From: Caecitellus pseudoparvulus | Taxonomy: Eukaryota; Bigyra: Bicosoecida | NCBI GenBank assembly: GCA_965644315.1 | Contig: CBFFRQ010000111.1 | Coordinates: forward strand, 1-50,686 | Direction: 5' to 3' | DNA: 50,686 nucleotides | Shown: piece after piece, positions 1 through 12,200 of the stretch | How positions within the stretch are numbered: the stretch's first letter is position 1 | Layout of the letters: each line of letters starts with the position of its first letter | Made by a program: the position numbers and the translations under genes | Notes under the pieces: generated by a model | Databases searched by the model: none | Seen by the model: the letters and a program-made list of their open reading frames with translations, nothing else | What the model was told of the DNA's origin: nothing

Positions 1-461
1 GCTGGGCTAAGTCGGCAACTGTGATGGTGGTGCGTGGGCAGGGTTGGGTTGGTGGCTGAGAGTCAGGTGCTGCGCGCCGGCCCACCGTCCGACATGATCG
101 CACTGAGTCGTGGTGTTTTTAGCAGGTTGAGCCTTGGCTGCTGAGAGTGCCTGCAATGGCATTATTTTCGAGGACTACTGCCGCTAGCTCTCTCTGCATT
201 GCACTGCCCGCACCACGCAGACATGCAGAGGGCTGGAGAAAAACGAAAACAACCCCAAGCGACTAGAAAAGTGCACATCACCCGCCTTGTAGCAGTTGTA
301 CCAACCTGCTACGCACTGCTTGGACTGGGAGTGCTGGGCGTTTCAGGCACTGAGCCAGGGTTTGCCCAGCGTTTCGGGCTGCTCCTTGTGCATGACTGCG
401 GGGCACTGAGAGCAGCAGGGGTGGTTGGTCCTGCACATGTGCAAGTCAAACACGTGCCTGG
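1..461. other. Left-edge intergenic region / SUN gene 5' flank
   Basis: No convincing coding sequence is visible. Short open frames here overlap one another and give no recognisable domain. The part next to 462 probably holds the promoter and 5' leader of the SUN-domain gene, but I see no clear core-promoter motif. Confidence 0.4.
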
Positions 462-3292
462 ATGGGTTGGCGTCTGTGGCTCTGCGGGCTCTCTTGTGCT
501 GCTGTGCTGTGTGGGTTTGCCTGCTCCGCTTGCGTTTCATTCCATCCCACAAAACAACCACGTGGCTGGCTGGCGAGGCGATGCTCACTTGTCGCCCGTG
601 GACGCGTCCTCACACAGGTCTCTCTGCAGGATGGGATGCTGACGACTTGGGGGACTTTGACGAGGTGCTGACGGCCTCTCCAGACTCAGCAGGCAGTGGC
701 GGTTCAGACAGTGAGGCTTCCATCGGCTGAGCCAAGCGCATGCCCGCGTCGCGCACAGCGGGCCCACTTCGAGATGCCGCAGGCGTTCAAGATTTGCCAG
801 AAGAGCCGGATCAAGCTGGTATCCCATCCATTCGGGCGTACAAGGAGCGTGTGCGCCTGGCACACAAGCAGCAAGTCGCTGGCACTCGAGACAGCTCTCT
901 GCCAGACGGGGTGGGCACCGTTGTGGACAACGACCCGCCCATGGTGGTGCAGGGGGACGCAGAGGAACGTGGTCCAGTGAATTTCGCCGAGCAAGCTGCG
1001 GGGGCTGTGATCCTGGCCAAGAACGCCGGGGCCAAGGGGTCCAAGAACCTGCTCACGGATGACGAGGACAAGTACTGCATGAGCCCGTGCGGCGAGCAGA
1101 AGTTTGTCGTCATTGGTCTGTCTGAAGACTGCATCGTGCAGAGCTTGACCCTCACCAACCACGAGCGCTACAGCAGCGGTGTTCGGGATTTCCTCGTCCT
1201 CGGCAGCCAGGCCTACCCCACGAAGGAGTGGATGGTGCTGGGCAACTTCACAGCGCTGGACCAGGGCGGCGAGCAAGTCTTCGCCATGCAAACCCGCAAG
1301 GTGTGGGCACGGTACATCAAGCTGGTCTGGAAGAGCCACTACCGCAACGAATACTACTGCACCATGTCCCAGATCAAAGTGCACGGCCAGACCATCATGC
1401 AAGACTTGCACGAAGCGGTGTCTGGCTCGGCCCTCGCAGGTGGATCACCCAGTGCACAGACGGCGACCGAGTCACCTTCTGTGTCGATGCCCGTCGGTGA
1501 TTTGGGCGTGGTCGACTCTCAGGCCTCGCACGCGCCAGGCCCTGAGCCCACCCACGACGCTAGCAGCACACGCAGGGCTGGGGCCACGGAGGCACCCACT
1601 GCAAACGCGACAAGGGGCGATGCCGAGGAGGCGCGTCTTCAGGCCCAGCCCTCCACGGCGCGAGGTACGGTGGAAGCAGCAGGATGCAGCACTTCATCGC
1701 CCGGAGAACGGCATGGAGATCCTCCCACCCCTCAGGAGGCCAGTGTTCAGGCTGACACCCACTTTGTGCAAGGCGCCAGGAATTGCTCGTTCCCGCAGTC
1801 AGCGTTATACGACGTGAGTGCCTCTTGTAGATCTGTGCTGCTCCAAGGCGGCAGGCACACAGACTGGGTATGGTGCCGTGCACTGCTTGGCCCTGCAAAG
1901 GCGCCGGTCCCTGAGCAGCCCAAGCCCCCTCACCGAACAGCAAGCTGGTTGGATAGAATGATGAGAGACGAAGCTGCCGCTGCCATGCTGAACAGGAGCG
2001 CTGCTTGGAGTGTCGTGAGAAGGGCGGGTTTGGCCTCAGAAGGGGATAGTTCCAGTCTGGCCGCGGCAGAGGAACCTGCGCAGCACCCCACGCAGGCCCC
2101 AGCTGCGCTCCAGCATACATGCCCGGCCGCTACGTATTCGATGTACGCAGCCACAGTGTGTTGGCACGAGCTTGACGCCGCAGTAAACCACGAAAGGTTC
2201 GCTGGCAAGCAGCCATCACCCAGCGTCTTTGCCAATGCCACTTCGGATGCAGATGATGCAGCGCCGGCGCCCGTTGCTTCAGACCGGAGGGTTGATGCAG
2301 AGCAAGAGCCCTCTTTGGAGCATGCCTCACCTGCGCCTGGTGTGCCTGCGAATGGGGGCAACACAGCAGTGACCAGCACTCCATCGCGGCAGCATGCCAC
2401 CAACGAAGGGGGCACTGTCGTACCCACACCCAGTGCAAACTTGGACATATCTGCAGAGCTTAGCTCTCCACAGCCACTGGACAGTGCTGGGAATGGCAGC
2501 CATTCACCAGATCCACACTCGGCCGAGCAGTCTCGGCCGGCAAGCAGCCCCGCCAAGGATGGCGTGAAGCCTTCGCAGGGTGAAGAGGGCGAGACACGGG
2601 CCGACAGCAAGGCGGGCTTGGAAGCGCAGCAGCCGCCGGCAGCGGATCCCAATGCTTCGAACTCATCTGCTGCTGTCCTCCTTGCAGCTGTTGAGCCGGG
2701 AGGGGTGGCAGTTCCCGAGGCTTCGGATGCAGTCCTGCCAGCTGAGGCAGTCGTCCCAGTCCTCACCTCCCTGTCCCCCATCTCGACCAAGGGCAGCCCT
2801 GCACAAAGCCTGTTCAAGCAGCTGCACAGTCAAGTGCACGACCTCGCCCTGCAGCAGCACGCATTGGACGCATACTTGGAGGACTTTCGTGCGGCGTACG
2901 ACAAAGTCATCAAAGGCCTGAAAGTCCGCCTGGACACGAGCACTGCCTCAGCTGCAGAAGCGACAGCTGCCCGAGCTGCGCTGGAGGCCAAAGTGGCAGC
3001 CTGCCATACCAACTCTTCCAGGCTGCAGGCCCAACTAGATGCTCTGCAGGCAAACCTGACGCTCGCTGCTCTCTCCGGGACGGCAGCCCAGCACCAATCT
3101 GGAGTGCTGAAGGGCAGCCTGGCCCCAAGCTGGCTAGCAGCGGCGGTGCAGGCAGCCAAGGCGGAGCTGCACATTAGCTCTGATGAGTTTGTTCTTCTGT
3201 GTGCACTGGCGGCAGCGGCCAGCGCCGTGGTGTCCATTGCAAGCTTGCTCTGCGTTTACTTATGCAGCCGAGTCACCCGCACGCCTGCGTGA
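462..3292 (+). CDS. SLP1/SUCO-type (mid-SUN) SUN-domain membrane protein, three exons
   Basis: Likely an ER or nuclear-envelope SUN protein of the SLP1/SUCO/OPT class, whose members assist folding of membrane proteins in the ER. I infer three exons: 462-561, 630-710 and 783-3292, with introns of 68 and 72 bp (GTGGCT..CTGCAG and GTGAGG..CCGCAG). The spliced length is exactly 897 codons in one frame (896 aa). Exon 1 encodes a textbook signal peptide starting MGWRLWLCGLSCAAVLCG. The SUN domain lies at about residues 127-262, with the family pattern NFAEQAAGAV, CGEQKFVVIGL, SSGVRDFLVLGS, YPTKEWMVLGNF and a final YCTMSQIKVHG. A long Ser/Ala/Pro-rich low-complexity middle follows. A coiled-coil-like stretch lies at about 735-835 and one transmembrane helix near 862-887, then a short basic tail. 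The SUN assignment is firm. The splice joins are inferred from frame, splice signals and the signal peptide. An unspliced start at 740 would lose the signal peptide. Confidence 0.82.
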
Positions 3293-3339
3293 ATGTACTT
3301 CTTGCATGTTCTCGGCTTGCCCACTCACTGTGCATGCAT

Positions 3340-6257
3340 TCAGGATTGTGTGTGACGCAGCTGCACTCGCAAAACGCCAAAGAGTGCCTTCGACACGTCC
3401 GGGTGCTGCGTCCTGACCTCCGCAGCGTATCCGCCCTCTGTGACTGCGACCTTCACCAAGCACCCAACAGCAACCTTGGCTCCAGTCGCCTGGGAGACAG
3501 TGGTTGTCTTGTAGCTTGCAGCGCCATACACGGCAGCGGCATCGCGGAGGGTCTCAGCAAAGCCGAGAGCGGCGAGCAAGTCCCCTGCATCCTGGACAGC
3601 CGGTGCGGCACACTCCACTATGCCCGCCTCTGGCTTCAAAGTTCGCCACCGCTGCGCATATGCTTCTTTCGACACGGGCACCGGCACGATGAAGTGGTTG
3701 GGAAACAGGGGCAGTCGCAGAGGGTACGCGTGGCCATTGGACGGGGCGGACAGGAACGACACTTGCAAATCAGCCGGAGCGCCAAACGGGCGCAAGCTCT
3801 CCACCTGCACTGGCACCTGCGCGGGTTTGCCTGGGTACACAACTTTGGACACGTCCTGCACCTCAGCAGACATGTATGGCACTGGTGGCACGCGGACCTT
3901 GAGCAGGTTCAGCGGGGCAGCTGTCTTGTTGGTGATGGTGAGGGTGATGGTGCCTTCTTCCCCTCGCACGCCCACATCGGCTTCTATGTCCACAGTTGCA
4001 TCACGGTACAGTGGCCCAGAGCGCTTGGTGGCAAATGCTGCCAGCCAAGCAGCGAGAGGGGCTGTCTTGTCCAGCCCAATGCGCTGGGTGGCTTCCGTCG
4101 GCAGGGCAGCGTCGCTGTGCGCTGCTGCAGGGGCGGGGCTGGCGGACATGCCGAGCAAGTCATCATCGTCACTGTCACTGACTTCGGCCTCCTCTGCCTC
4201 CTCCCCAACGTCTGCCTCTGCTACAGATCCGGCGCCAGTTCCGGCCCCCGCACCGTGTTCAGCAGCCGCACCAGCGTCCCCGCCACCCTCAGAGCCGGCC
4301 CAGTGGTCCGTGTCTGCCCGAGCCCGCTTGCTTTCTGCCAGGCGCCGCTCAAGCCGAGACTTCTTCTCGGGAAATGCCGGCATGGCCCCCAGCACAGCAG
4401 CTGTGACGCCATCTTCCACAAGGGGCAGATGGAAATACTCCACTGCTCGTTGCTGCAGCTCGGCATCCATGACTGCCGAGTACTTCTCGAACAGTGGCAG
4501 AATGGAGGGCTTCAAGGGGGGGTAGAAGTTCTGCAGCTTCAAGAAGGTCGTCAGCAGCAGAGCCTTACAGGGCGTGCTCACAGACTCCAGGTGCTGCTGC
4601 AGTGCTGCGAACTGCTGCCCGCCGGTGACGGGGCTGGCAATGTCACCGCACGTCTCGGCGTTGGCAAGCAAGAACCCGAACTCGCCAAGGATGTAGCCGC
4701 CCAACTTGACAGCAGTCTCGTGCGCGACAGGGGCCTCCACGACCTGGAATAGCTTGTGAGCCGCGTAAGCTTGCAGCTCTGTGTGGTTGGTCACGATGTA
4801 CACCACGCGGTGCCAGATGTCGTCTGAGACAAAGTCCCCTGCAGTGGACACCAGCTCCATGATGGTGTCCACGTACCACTTGAGGTTCGGCGCGAAGCGC
4901 TCCGACAGAATAGCAAGGCGCAGAACCATCTCCTCCTTGATGGCGAACTCGGCGACCGACAGGTACGACAGCAGTTCCTTCACGATGGAAATGGCGTTGC
5001 TGCGGTCACACATGGCAAAGAGCAGGTCCAGAGCTCGGCGCCGAATGGAGAGGTCGGCGTCTTTCAGCGACAGCAGCACGCGCTCCTGCTCACGCTTGAT
5101 GATTGGCAGGGTGCCGGGAAGCTTGGATAGCTTGGTCATGCACACCAGGCCCAAGTACCGGATGTTGGGCTCCTTGATGTTGATGAACCTGGTCAAGTGC
5201 TGCATGGCCAAGTTGCGCATGCTCGTCTCAGACTCCTCGCCGTACTTGATGATGAGGTTGACAGCCTCGAACAGCACAGCGTGGTCGGCGTTGTTGCGGT
5301 TCACCGAGCGAGTGATCTTCGTGCCATTCAGGATCTTCTCCAGGGTCTCGCACAGGATGCTGTCCACGCCCGCCTCTGACGGGCGCGGGAACAACTGCAG
5401 AAACCGCAGGCACTGAACTTGGAACCAGGGCGCGTTGGTGTGGTGGTACTTGAAGTCTTCACGGAGAATGCCAGCCTGCGCAGCCTGCAGGAGGCGCACG
5501 ACGGTAGGCACAGCCGAGGCAAAGGAGTCCAGCGCCTTGGGTGCAACGCCCGTCAGAAGCAACAGCCCAGCCATCTTGACAGAGACGTCCCGGTCATCCA
5601 GGAGCTTCAGCACTTGCGGCGAGTACTCTGGCAGTGGCAGGTAGTCTGGGTCCACGCGGAAGACCCGCAGAAGGGCGAGCGCAGCACGCCGCCGAACTGG
5701 GGGAAAGGCTGCCACGGAGAAGGTCTTCTCACGTACGTCAGGGGCCAAGGCTGCGCCCATGCGCTTGCCGCCCTTGTTGGCAATGGCGCTCAACGCCATG
5801 CACTGCACGCTGTCCAGCGGGCTGCGCAAGTCCTCCCGGATGGCCGCGCAGACAGCCCCCATGGACTCGTCCTGCTGCCCCACCAGCACGGAAACCGCCA
5901 TGTACCCCGCCACCTTCTCAGCAAACGTGGCGCCGCCCAGCAGCTTCTTGACCTGCTCCATGCCAAAGTCCACCTCGTACCCCAGCATGAAGATGTAGAT
6001 CAGCTTCCATGTGTACTTCTTCCGGTCGTACGCAGTTTCACGAGAGCCTGCAAAGTGCTTTCGGATGTTTGCCAGCTCCTTGTCAACCCGGCTCTGCTCC
6101 TCTTCGCGATTGGCGCCTGGGCGTGGCAGGCGTGGTGGTGTGTGCTGGCACTGCACGTTTCAGCACGGCGTTTCGATGCGCCCTGCCTGCCTTTCCTGCC
6201 CTACGCACACTTTCGCACTTCCCCAATGAAATTCGTCAGTCCTCGCATGTATGCCAT
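3340..6257 (-). CDS. AP-2 complex subunit alpha (alpha-adaptin), two exons
   Basis: Large subunit of the AP-2 clathrin adaptor, which binds PtdIns(4,5)P2, cargo and accessory proteins at the plasma membrane in endocytosis. Exon 1 (6209-6257) encodes MAYMRGLTNFIGEVRK plus one base. A 92-bp intron (6117-6208, GTGCGTAG..CCCAG) joins it to exon 2 (3340-6116), giving KCANREEEQSRVDKELANIR, the alpha-adaptin N-terminus that carries lipid-binding basic residues. The start could be 6257 or the more conserved Met at 6248. The total is about 941 aa, normal for the family. The HEAT-repeat trunk spans about residues 20-590 (LLFAMCDRSNA, LKWYVDTI, KLGGYILGEFG, ELQQRAVEYF). An acidic Gly/Ala hinge lies at about 600-690 (DDDDLLGM), and the alpha-ear appendage runs from about 692 to the end. 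It converges with the SUN gene, with 47 bp between their ends. Confidence 0.95.
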
Positions 6258-7088
6258 CGTGCCTCTGCGTCCACAGTCTTGGCGCCAGCCCTGGCGGCGG
6301 AAGTGCCTGACTTCGTACGCTGGTGCTGCGGCACGGCCCACTGACCCTGCAAGTGCAAGCTTCAGGATAAGGGAGACAATTGAGATCTCAGAGGACCTCT
6401 GGAGAAGGGTGTTCTTGTCGTGGTTATTGTGTTTTGTGAGAGAAAATGCTTGGGGGCGCTCTCAGTGCTTGCTGCATCGTGCGCCAACGGAAGCGGGCAG
6501 AAAGTGGTCATGAAGCAACCCACAGAATCGACGGCTGGACTGGGGGGATCTGAACGATAGGGTGCAGAGAACATCTGCATCCCTTGCACCTGCCAGCCCA
6601 GCGTCTGCAATGCTGCAGCGTCGGGGCGAGTTGAGAAATTGCGATGAATGGTGTACGCTGCCCTTCAAGGCACGGTCAGCACAGGCAGGAAGAGGAGCGC
6701 CCTAAGCATGTCAATGAGAGGCTTACTGCAGCCTCCTGTTTTAAAGCCCTGCAACTTCTCTTGGCACACCATTCTGTGTGGCACTGGCTGCGGTTGGATA
6801 CAGTCCGTGAGTGGTCCGGATTATCTCGGGCACGCGCCAGCCGGACAAATAGGCTTTCCGAACCAAAAGAAGGGGAGCGATCGATGCATGCAAGAGCAAT
6901 GCTTGTTGTTATTGGATGCAAGTTCTTGTGCTGAAGTCCCCACTTGTGGCCTGATCTTGGTTCAGGTACCTGACAGGGACAGGCCATCGCCGATGCGCCG
7001 CAGTCGATTTGCTGTGGTGCCGCAAGCAGGCACACAAGGAAACCTTTAGCTAGAGCCCTACGATTAATGTGGAGTGCGCTTTACGAAG
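6258..7088. promoter_or_regulatory. Divergent intergenic/promoter region between AP-2 alpha and USP genes
   Basis: About 830 bp between two divergently oriented conserved genes, so both promoters should lie here. Small open frames are present, but none has a recognisable domain and they overlap on both strands. I see no tRNA or other RNA gene. An upstream non-coding exon of either gene is possible. Confidence 0.4.
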
Positions 7089-8729
7089 ATGCCGACAACT
7101 CGCAGTGGGCGGCGAATCGGTGGAGTGAAGCGCGTGCGGAAGTTGCATGCGGCACAAGGCAGCAGTGCTCCGAAAGCGCCACGCAAGGCATGGGTGACAG
7201 ACAGCGAGTTGACCGCAATGTCTGTGGATGCATGCTTTGATCGCATAAACGCACCGCCTTCCTGGGTCTGTGATGAGCGAGGTACCACGGAGGACCTCTA
7301 CCTGGTCCTGGCCACTGGTGCAATCTTGCAGAAGGACCTTGCCGCACGCCAGGCCCGCAGCTCTGCATGCCCCCTCATCTTGGCCCTGAACGAGCCAGCC
7401 CACCCAGTGATCCTCGTGCATTCTCGCCGGCAGGTGGACGTGTCCCGGGAGATCGTGGAAGGCAGCGTGCTGCACAGGATGCGGGCAACTCTGGCGAAGC
7501 TGCAGAGGGTCTCAGCGCCGGCCGTTGGCGCCCGCCGTCGCTGGGGCAGGATCCGAGCCCTGGTGCATTTCTTAACTCTGCCGAGTTTCTCCCTTGCAGC
7601 TCGCCGCGCTCGTCGAGTTGAAAGCCTCAAGCACGCCGCACTCTTCAGAATGCGCAACCTTTCTCTCGCCAAAGCCTTCTCAGCTTGGAAAGGGCACAGG
7701 CAGGCTCACGCAGAGCCAGCGTGGGACCCAAGGGCAGGCTACACAGGCTTGGACAATTTAGGCAACACGTGCTACATGAATTCTGTCCTGCAGTGCCTCC
7801 TACATTCCCCGACCATCCTGAGTGCACTCGGGATCCATCCAGGCGGACTTGGGCGGAGTGCTCTCAGGCCGCCCAGCAAGCACAGACCCCTGCTTGGAGC
7901 AGCACCGCCTGCTCAGGCCATCCTCAGCGAGGAGCTGCGCGATTTGGCCTTGCAGACCCTTGCAGTGCGAAAGCTGGCAGCCTTCTCGCCGGACGATTTC
8001 TTGGCTACCCAGTGGCGATTATTCCCACAGTTTGTCGGGTTTCAACAGCAAGATGCCCACGAGTTCTTCGTTGCAGCCCTGTCCCGGCTGCAGGACGAGC
8101 GACTCCCTGGAGTTCCAACAAGCATGGCCACTGCTTGTGCATATGCTGAGACGAGCCACATAGAATGCCACGCCTGTGGTCATCGTCGCTCGTCCACTTG
8201 CGCCAGCGCAGGGCCGCTCTCCCTTGACCTGCCTCCGTTGCCGCCCTCCCATCGGAGACGCAAGCACCGCTTGCACCTGCAAGATCTAGTTGCGCACAGG
8301 TATGACACTCAAGAGCAGTTCCCGCACGGTCTTGACTGTCCAGGGTGCGGCAAGCGTGAGCCTGCGACTCGAACGCTGAGCCTTTCCACGCTTCCAACAG
8401 TGCTTGTGATTCACATTCCCCGAACATCCTGGAGAGGGGGTGGCCGCAAGCTACTTGAGGCCGTTGACGCTGTCTCAAAGCCGCTGCTGCTGGGCCCCTC
8501 ACAAGACACCGGGAAGCCTGCAAGCTATACGTGTACAGGAGTGATTGTGCATCATGGTCGGCAAATGGGAGGTGGCCATTACCCAGCGTACTGCAAAAGC
8601 CTCAGTGGAACGGCTTGGCTGCACTTCAACGATAGAAAAGTCAAACAAGTCCCCGAAGAGCATGTCGCCGCGTTGCAGGCATATTTGTGTGTCTTTGAAG
8701 CAGAGGAGGCCGCCATGGTTGGCCCTTGA
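7089..8729 (+). CDS. Ubiquitin-specific protease (USP/UBP family, C19 peptidase)
   Basis: A cysteine deubiquitinase that cleaves ubiquitin from proteins. The first ATG in frame is at 7089; the frame runs further upstream but without an ATG. Length is 546 aa. The Cys box GLDNLGNTCYMNSVLQCL holds the nucleophile at about Cys228. The QQQDAHEFF motif follows. A Zn-ribbon of two CxxC pairs (about C360/C363 and C417/C420) sits in the fingers region. The His box GGGHYPAYCK gives the catalytic base at about His497, with Asn514/Asp515 in LHFNDRKV as the third member. All catalytic elements are present, so it is predicted active. The first 200 residues are basic and show no known domain. A pyrimidine-rich CTTGCAG at 7593-7599 looks like a 3' splice site inside the frame. 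Removing 7537-7599 (63 bp) would keep the frame, but its donor is poor. The closest subfamily is uncertain. Confidence 0.92.
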   Translation: MPTTRSGRRIGGVKRVRKLHAAQGSSAPKAPRKAWVTDSELTAMSVDACFDRINAPPSWVCDERGTTEDLYLVLATGAILQKDLAARQARSSACPLILALNEPAHPVILVHSRRQVDVSREIVEGSVLHRMRATLAKLQRVSAPAVGARRRWGRIRALVHFLTLPSFSLAARRARRVESLKHAALFRMRNLSLAKAFSAWKGHRQAHAEPAWDPRAGYTGLDNLGNTCYMNSVLQCLLHSPTILSALGIHPGGLGRSALRPPSKHRPLLGAAPPAQAILSEELRDLALQTLAVRKLAAFSPDDFLATQWRLFPQFVGFQQQDAHEFFVAALSRLQDERLPGVPTSMATACAYAETSHIECHACGHRRSSTCASAGPLSLDLPPLPPSHRRRKHRLHLQDLVAHRYDTQEQFPHGLDCPGCGKREPATRTLSLSTLPTVLVIHIPRTSWRGGGRKLLEAVDAVSKPLLLGPSQDTGKPASYTCTGVIVHHGRQMGGGHYPAYCKSLSGTAWLHFNDRKVKQVPEEHVAALQAYLCVFEAEEAAMVGP

Positions 8730-9215
8730 TCTTTGTAGCTCACGGTAAAGCTTCGGACTTTGGTCCTAGTTGGTGGAGTCGAGGTGTGACACGCTCGTGT
8801 GCGCCGAGAATGCACCACTCCATGGCCCGCAGCCAAACCCTTTGGAAGTCAGCAAGTAGTCGCGTGTCCCTTGGGCAGTGCCTGCACTTGCATGCTGAGG
8901 ATGGCTGGTGCAGGCAAGTCCAGGTGTGCCGCCCAATGCGGTGGACCAGAAGGTGGAAATCGTAACAGACGCAAGGAGAGAGGGGGGTAGAGTGGTAAGC
9001 ACTGGGAGTTCCACGACCCGGACACAATGCAATCAGGTGAACGAAATTGCCCTCTACGATTTTTGAGTGCTTGGACTTCAGCGAGCCTTCATCTGGGACA
9101 AGCGGTAGCTGGCGGTGGTGTGGGGGAGCGCCAGGAGTTTGCCGCAGCAACAGCTTGGCATCTTGAATAAGAAGGAAGCTAAGGCAGAAACCCAGTGGAA
9201 AGTGGAGCACTAACG
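8730..9215. other. Intergenic region between USP and SAC3-like genes
   Basis: No supported gene. It holds the 3' flank of the USP gene and the presumed promoter and leader of the SAC3-like gene. I see no repeat or RNA gene. Confidence 0.4.
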
Positions 9216-12200
9216 ATGAACCCATTTGGCGCTGGTGGACTGTTCGGCAGTCTTGGGGGCTGGTTTGGCTCGCAATCTCAGCCCCCGACCCAGCCTGTCT
9301 CACAATCAACTTCCGCAGGCGTGTTTGGCGCTGGCGCAGGCCAGCCGTTGATGGGAATGGGGGCTTCTAGCAGTCAAGGAATGGGATCTGGCATGCAAAG
9401 CCAATCTACATGGGGCGGCACTGCCACTAGCCTCGGTGGTGCGCACGGAACAAGCGGTGGCATCGGTTCTGGACTTCAGCCAAGCGGTGGCGGTGGTCAA
9501 GGCTGGAGAGGTCGCGGCATCAGTGGAGGTGGAGGTGGTGGATTGAACCTGTTCGGGGGCGGAGGCAGTGGGGTGGGCACATCGCCTGGGGTCTCTGGGG
9601 GCGGCCGTGGGAGGAGTGGAGGGAAGGGGAAAGGCCGGGGGCATGCGGATGGAGGTGGTGGGAGTGGGCTGATGGTGGGCGGTGGAGGTAGCGGTGGAGG
9701 CGGTGGTGGATTGAACCTGTTCGGGGGCGGAGGCAGTGGGGTGGGCACATCGCCTGGGGCCTCTGGAGGCAGCCGTGGGAGGAGTGGAGGGAAGGGGAAA
9801 GGCCGGGGGCATGCGGATGGAGGTGGTGGGAGTGGGCTGATGGTGGGCGGTGGAGGTAGCGGTGGAGGCGGTGGTGGGTTGAACCTGTTCGGGGGCGGAG
9901 GCAGTGGGGTGGGCACATCGCCTGGGGCCTCTGGAGGCAGCCGTGGGAGGAGTGGAGGTAAGGGGAAGGGCCGGGGGCATGCGGATGGAGGTGGTGGGAG
10001 TGGGCTGATGGTGGGCGGTGGAGGTAGCGGTGGAGGCGGTGGTGGATTGAACCTGTTCGGGGGCGGAGGCAGTGGGGTGGGCACATCGCCTGGGGTCTCT
10101 GGGGGCGGCCGTGGGAGGAGTGGAGGTAAGGGGAAGGGCCGGGGGCATGCGGATGGAGGTGGTGGGAGTGGAGGGAGTGGGCTGATGGTGGGCGGTGGAG
10201 GTAGCGGTGGAGGCGGTGGTGGATTGAACCTGTTCGGGGGCGGGGGTGGGGGCGCTGGAGGCGGAGCGGCTGGTTTAGTCAGTGGGAGTGCAGGTTTGTA
10301 CAGTGCGGATGGGTTTCTTGGTTCAGGCCCGGCTGAAGCCCAGGATCACCCGGCGCAAGTTTCCCACTTTGGTGGACCAAACTCGTCTCGACAGCAGAAG
10401 TCCGCCAAACGAGAGAAGCCTTCAGGGGGGGCGTCTCGCAAAGAAGAGCATGGTATTGCTCGCAGCGTTGGCACGTCGGGAAGGGCTCGTCAAGGTTCTC
10501 AGACTCGGGAGCGTGAAGGAAACGAACTGTTTGTGCGGGGCGTTCCAAAGCAAGCCACCGCGGATACCATTGCAGCCGCCTTTGCAACTGCGGGACAAGT
10601 GGAACACGTGTGGTGCAGCGCGGCCAAGGGCTTGGCACTGGTGAGGTTCGCCGACCATGCAGGGGCGGCTTCGGGGCTGAGGAGGGTGAAGAAGGTGTCA
10701 GGGAAGGGGGTGCATGTGGTGTGGTCGTCTGGGCATGGGGCGTGGACGAAGTCTGCTGAGGAGTGGGTGCGTGGAGGGAGTGATGGTGAGGCGGAGGAAG
10801 ATGGTGGCCTTGGTGTGGTGGAATGGAGTGAAGGAGGTGAGAGTACAGGTGGTGCGGGTTCTGACATGCCCCGTTTCACGATCACCACAGGGGCGTATGA
10901 TGATGATGTAGAGGACGATCAAGTTGGGCAAGAGTTCAGCGGGGATGCGTATGTTTCCAGGGCTTCCGCCGCTGAGCAGCAGATGCAGGCTGCAGTCTCA
11001 GTTTCGAGCAGGCGCGGATCAGTGCCGAATAAGGCCAGATCTGTGCCTGGCGGACGCCGGCAGGGTGGGTTTGATGCAGGGGCTGGTGAAGAGGGTGTGG
11101 AGCTGTTTGTGCGCGGGGTTCCAAAGCAAGCCACCGCGGATACCATTGCAGCCGCCTTTGCAGCTGCGGGACAAGTGGAACACGTGTGGTGGAGCGCGGC
11201 CAAGGGCCTGGCACTGGTGAGGTTTGCCGACCATGCAGGGGCGGCTGCGGGGCTGAGGAGGGTGAAGAAGGTGTCAGGGAAGGGGGTGCATGTGGTGTGG
11301 TCGTCTGGGCATGGGGCGTGGACGAAGTCTGCTGAGGAGTGGGTGCGTGGAGGGAGTGATGGTGAGGCGGAGGAAGATGAAGAGGAAGACTTGCCACTGC
11401 ACCCCCAACGTCTTCAGGTGCGCATCGCGTCAAGCCCTGACGAGTCGGAAGCGCGCAGGGCTCCTGCTAGCCCCGGACGAGCCGAACGTCACGCCTCTGG
11501 CTTCACTGACCACGCACCTGCTGCGAGTTTGGTTTCAGCCGGTCAAGATCGGCCAAGGAACTTCATTCACGCCCATGCATCTCGCTCCATGCAGGATGCG
11601 GAACCAGTTTCCACCACTGACCAGGCCAGTGGCCCATACAAAGGCTGGCCGATGGTGGGGCCAGGCATGAAAGGCAGGTGTGCCGACATGTGTCCCAGGA
11701 GTGAGCGTGATCGCCGAGTCGCAGACTGCGAACTGTCCGCCTTTGAAACGCAAGTTGATGGCATGCCGGGCACTGCCCAAGATCTGATGATCAAGCGACA
11801 CCAGCGTTCTGCAGCAGCATCCAGCGTGCACGAAGCTGAACTGCGCTCCCCGGCAACATTGGCTCGAACGATGGACTACCTCTGCGAGCACGTCCTCGAT
11901 GCGGACAAGCGCATGCCGCACCCTCAGTTCACGTCGCGCAGTGGAATGCCAGGTTCCCCATCGCTCCTCGACATCTTCAATTTCACGTTCGACCGCACAA
12001 GGGCCATCCGCAGCGACTTTAGCGTCCAAGGCTACGGTGTAGGGCGAAACGACGCACTCGCCATGCAAGTCCATGAGCAGATTGTCCGCTTTCATGTTCT
12101 GTCAATCTATGAACTCTGCGAGGAACCGGATTTTCAAGGAGGTCTGAACGATGCTGAACTGAACAACGCGCTGAAGACCCTGATGACGCTGTACAGCGAT

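Noticed and set aside
3199-4752. 517-codon plus-strand frame opposite the AP-2 alpha ear and hinge
   Set aside because: Antisense to a strongly conserved coding sequence; no recognisable domain of its own.
9306-10148. Antisense Pro/His-rich open frames opposite the Gly-rich repeat
   Set aside because: Complement of GGN codons in the SAC3-like gene gives Pro-rich frames automatically. No domain is present and the sense strand is clearly coding.
9538-10260. CRISPR-like direct repeats
   Set aside because: The 168-bp units are contiguous, in frame and protein-coding, with no unique spacers; the organism is eukaryotic.
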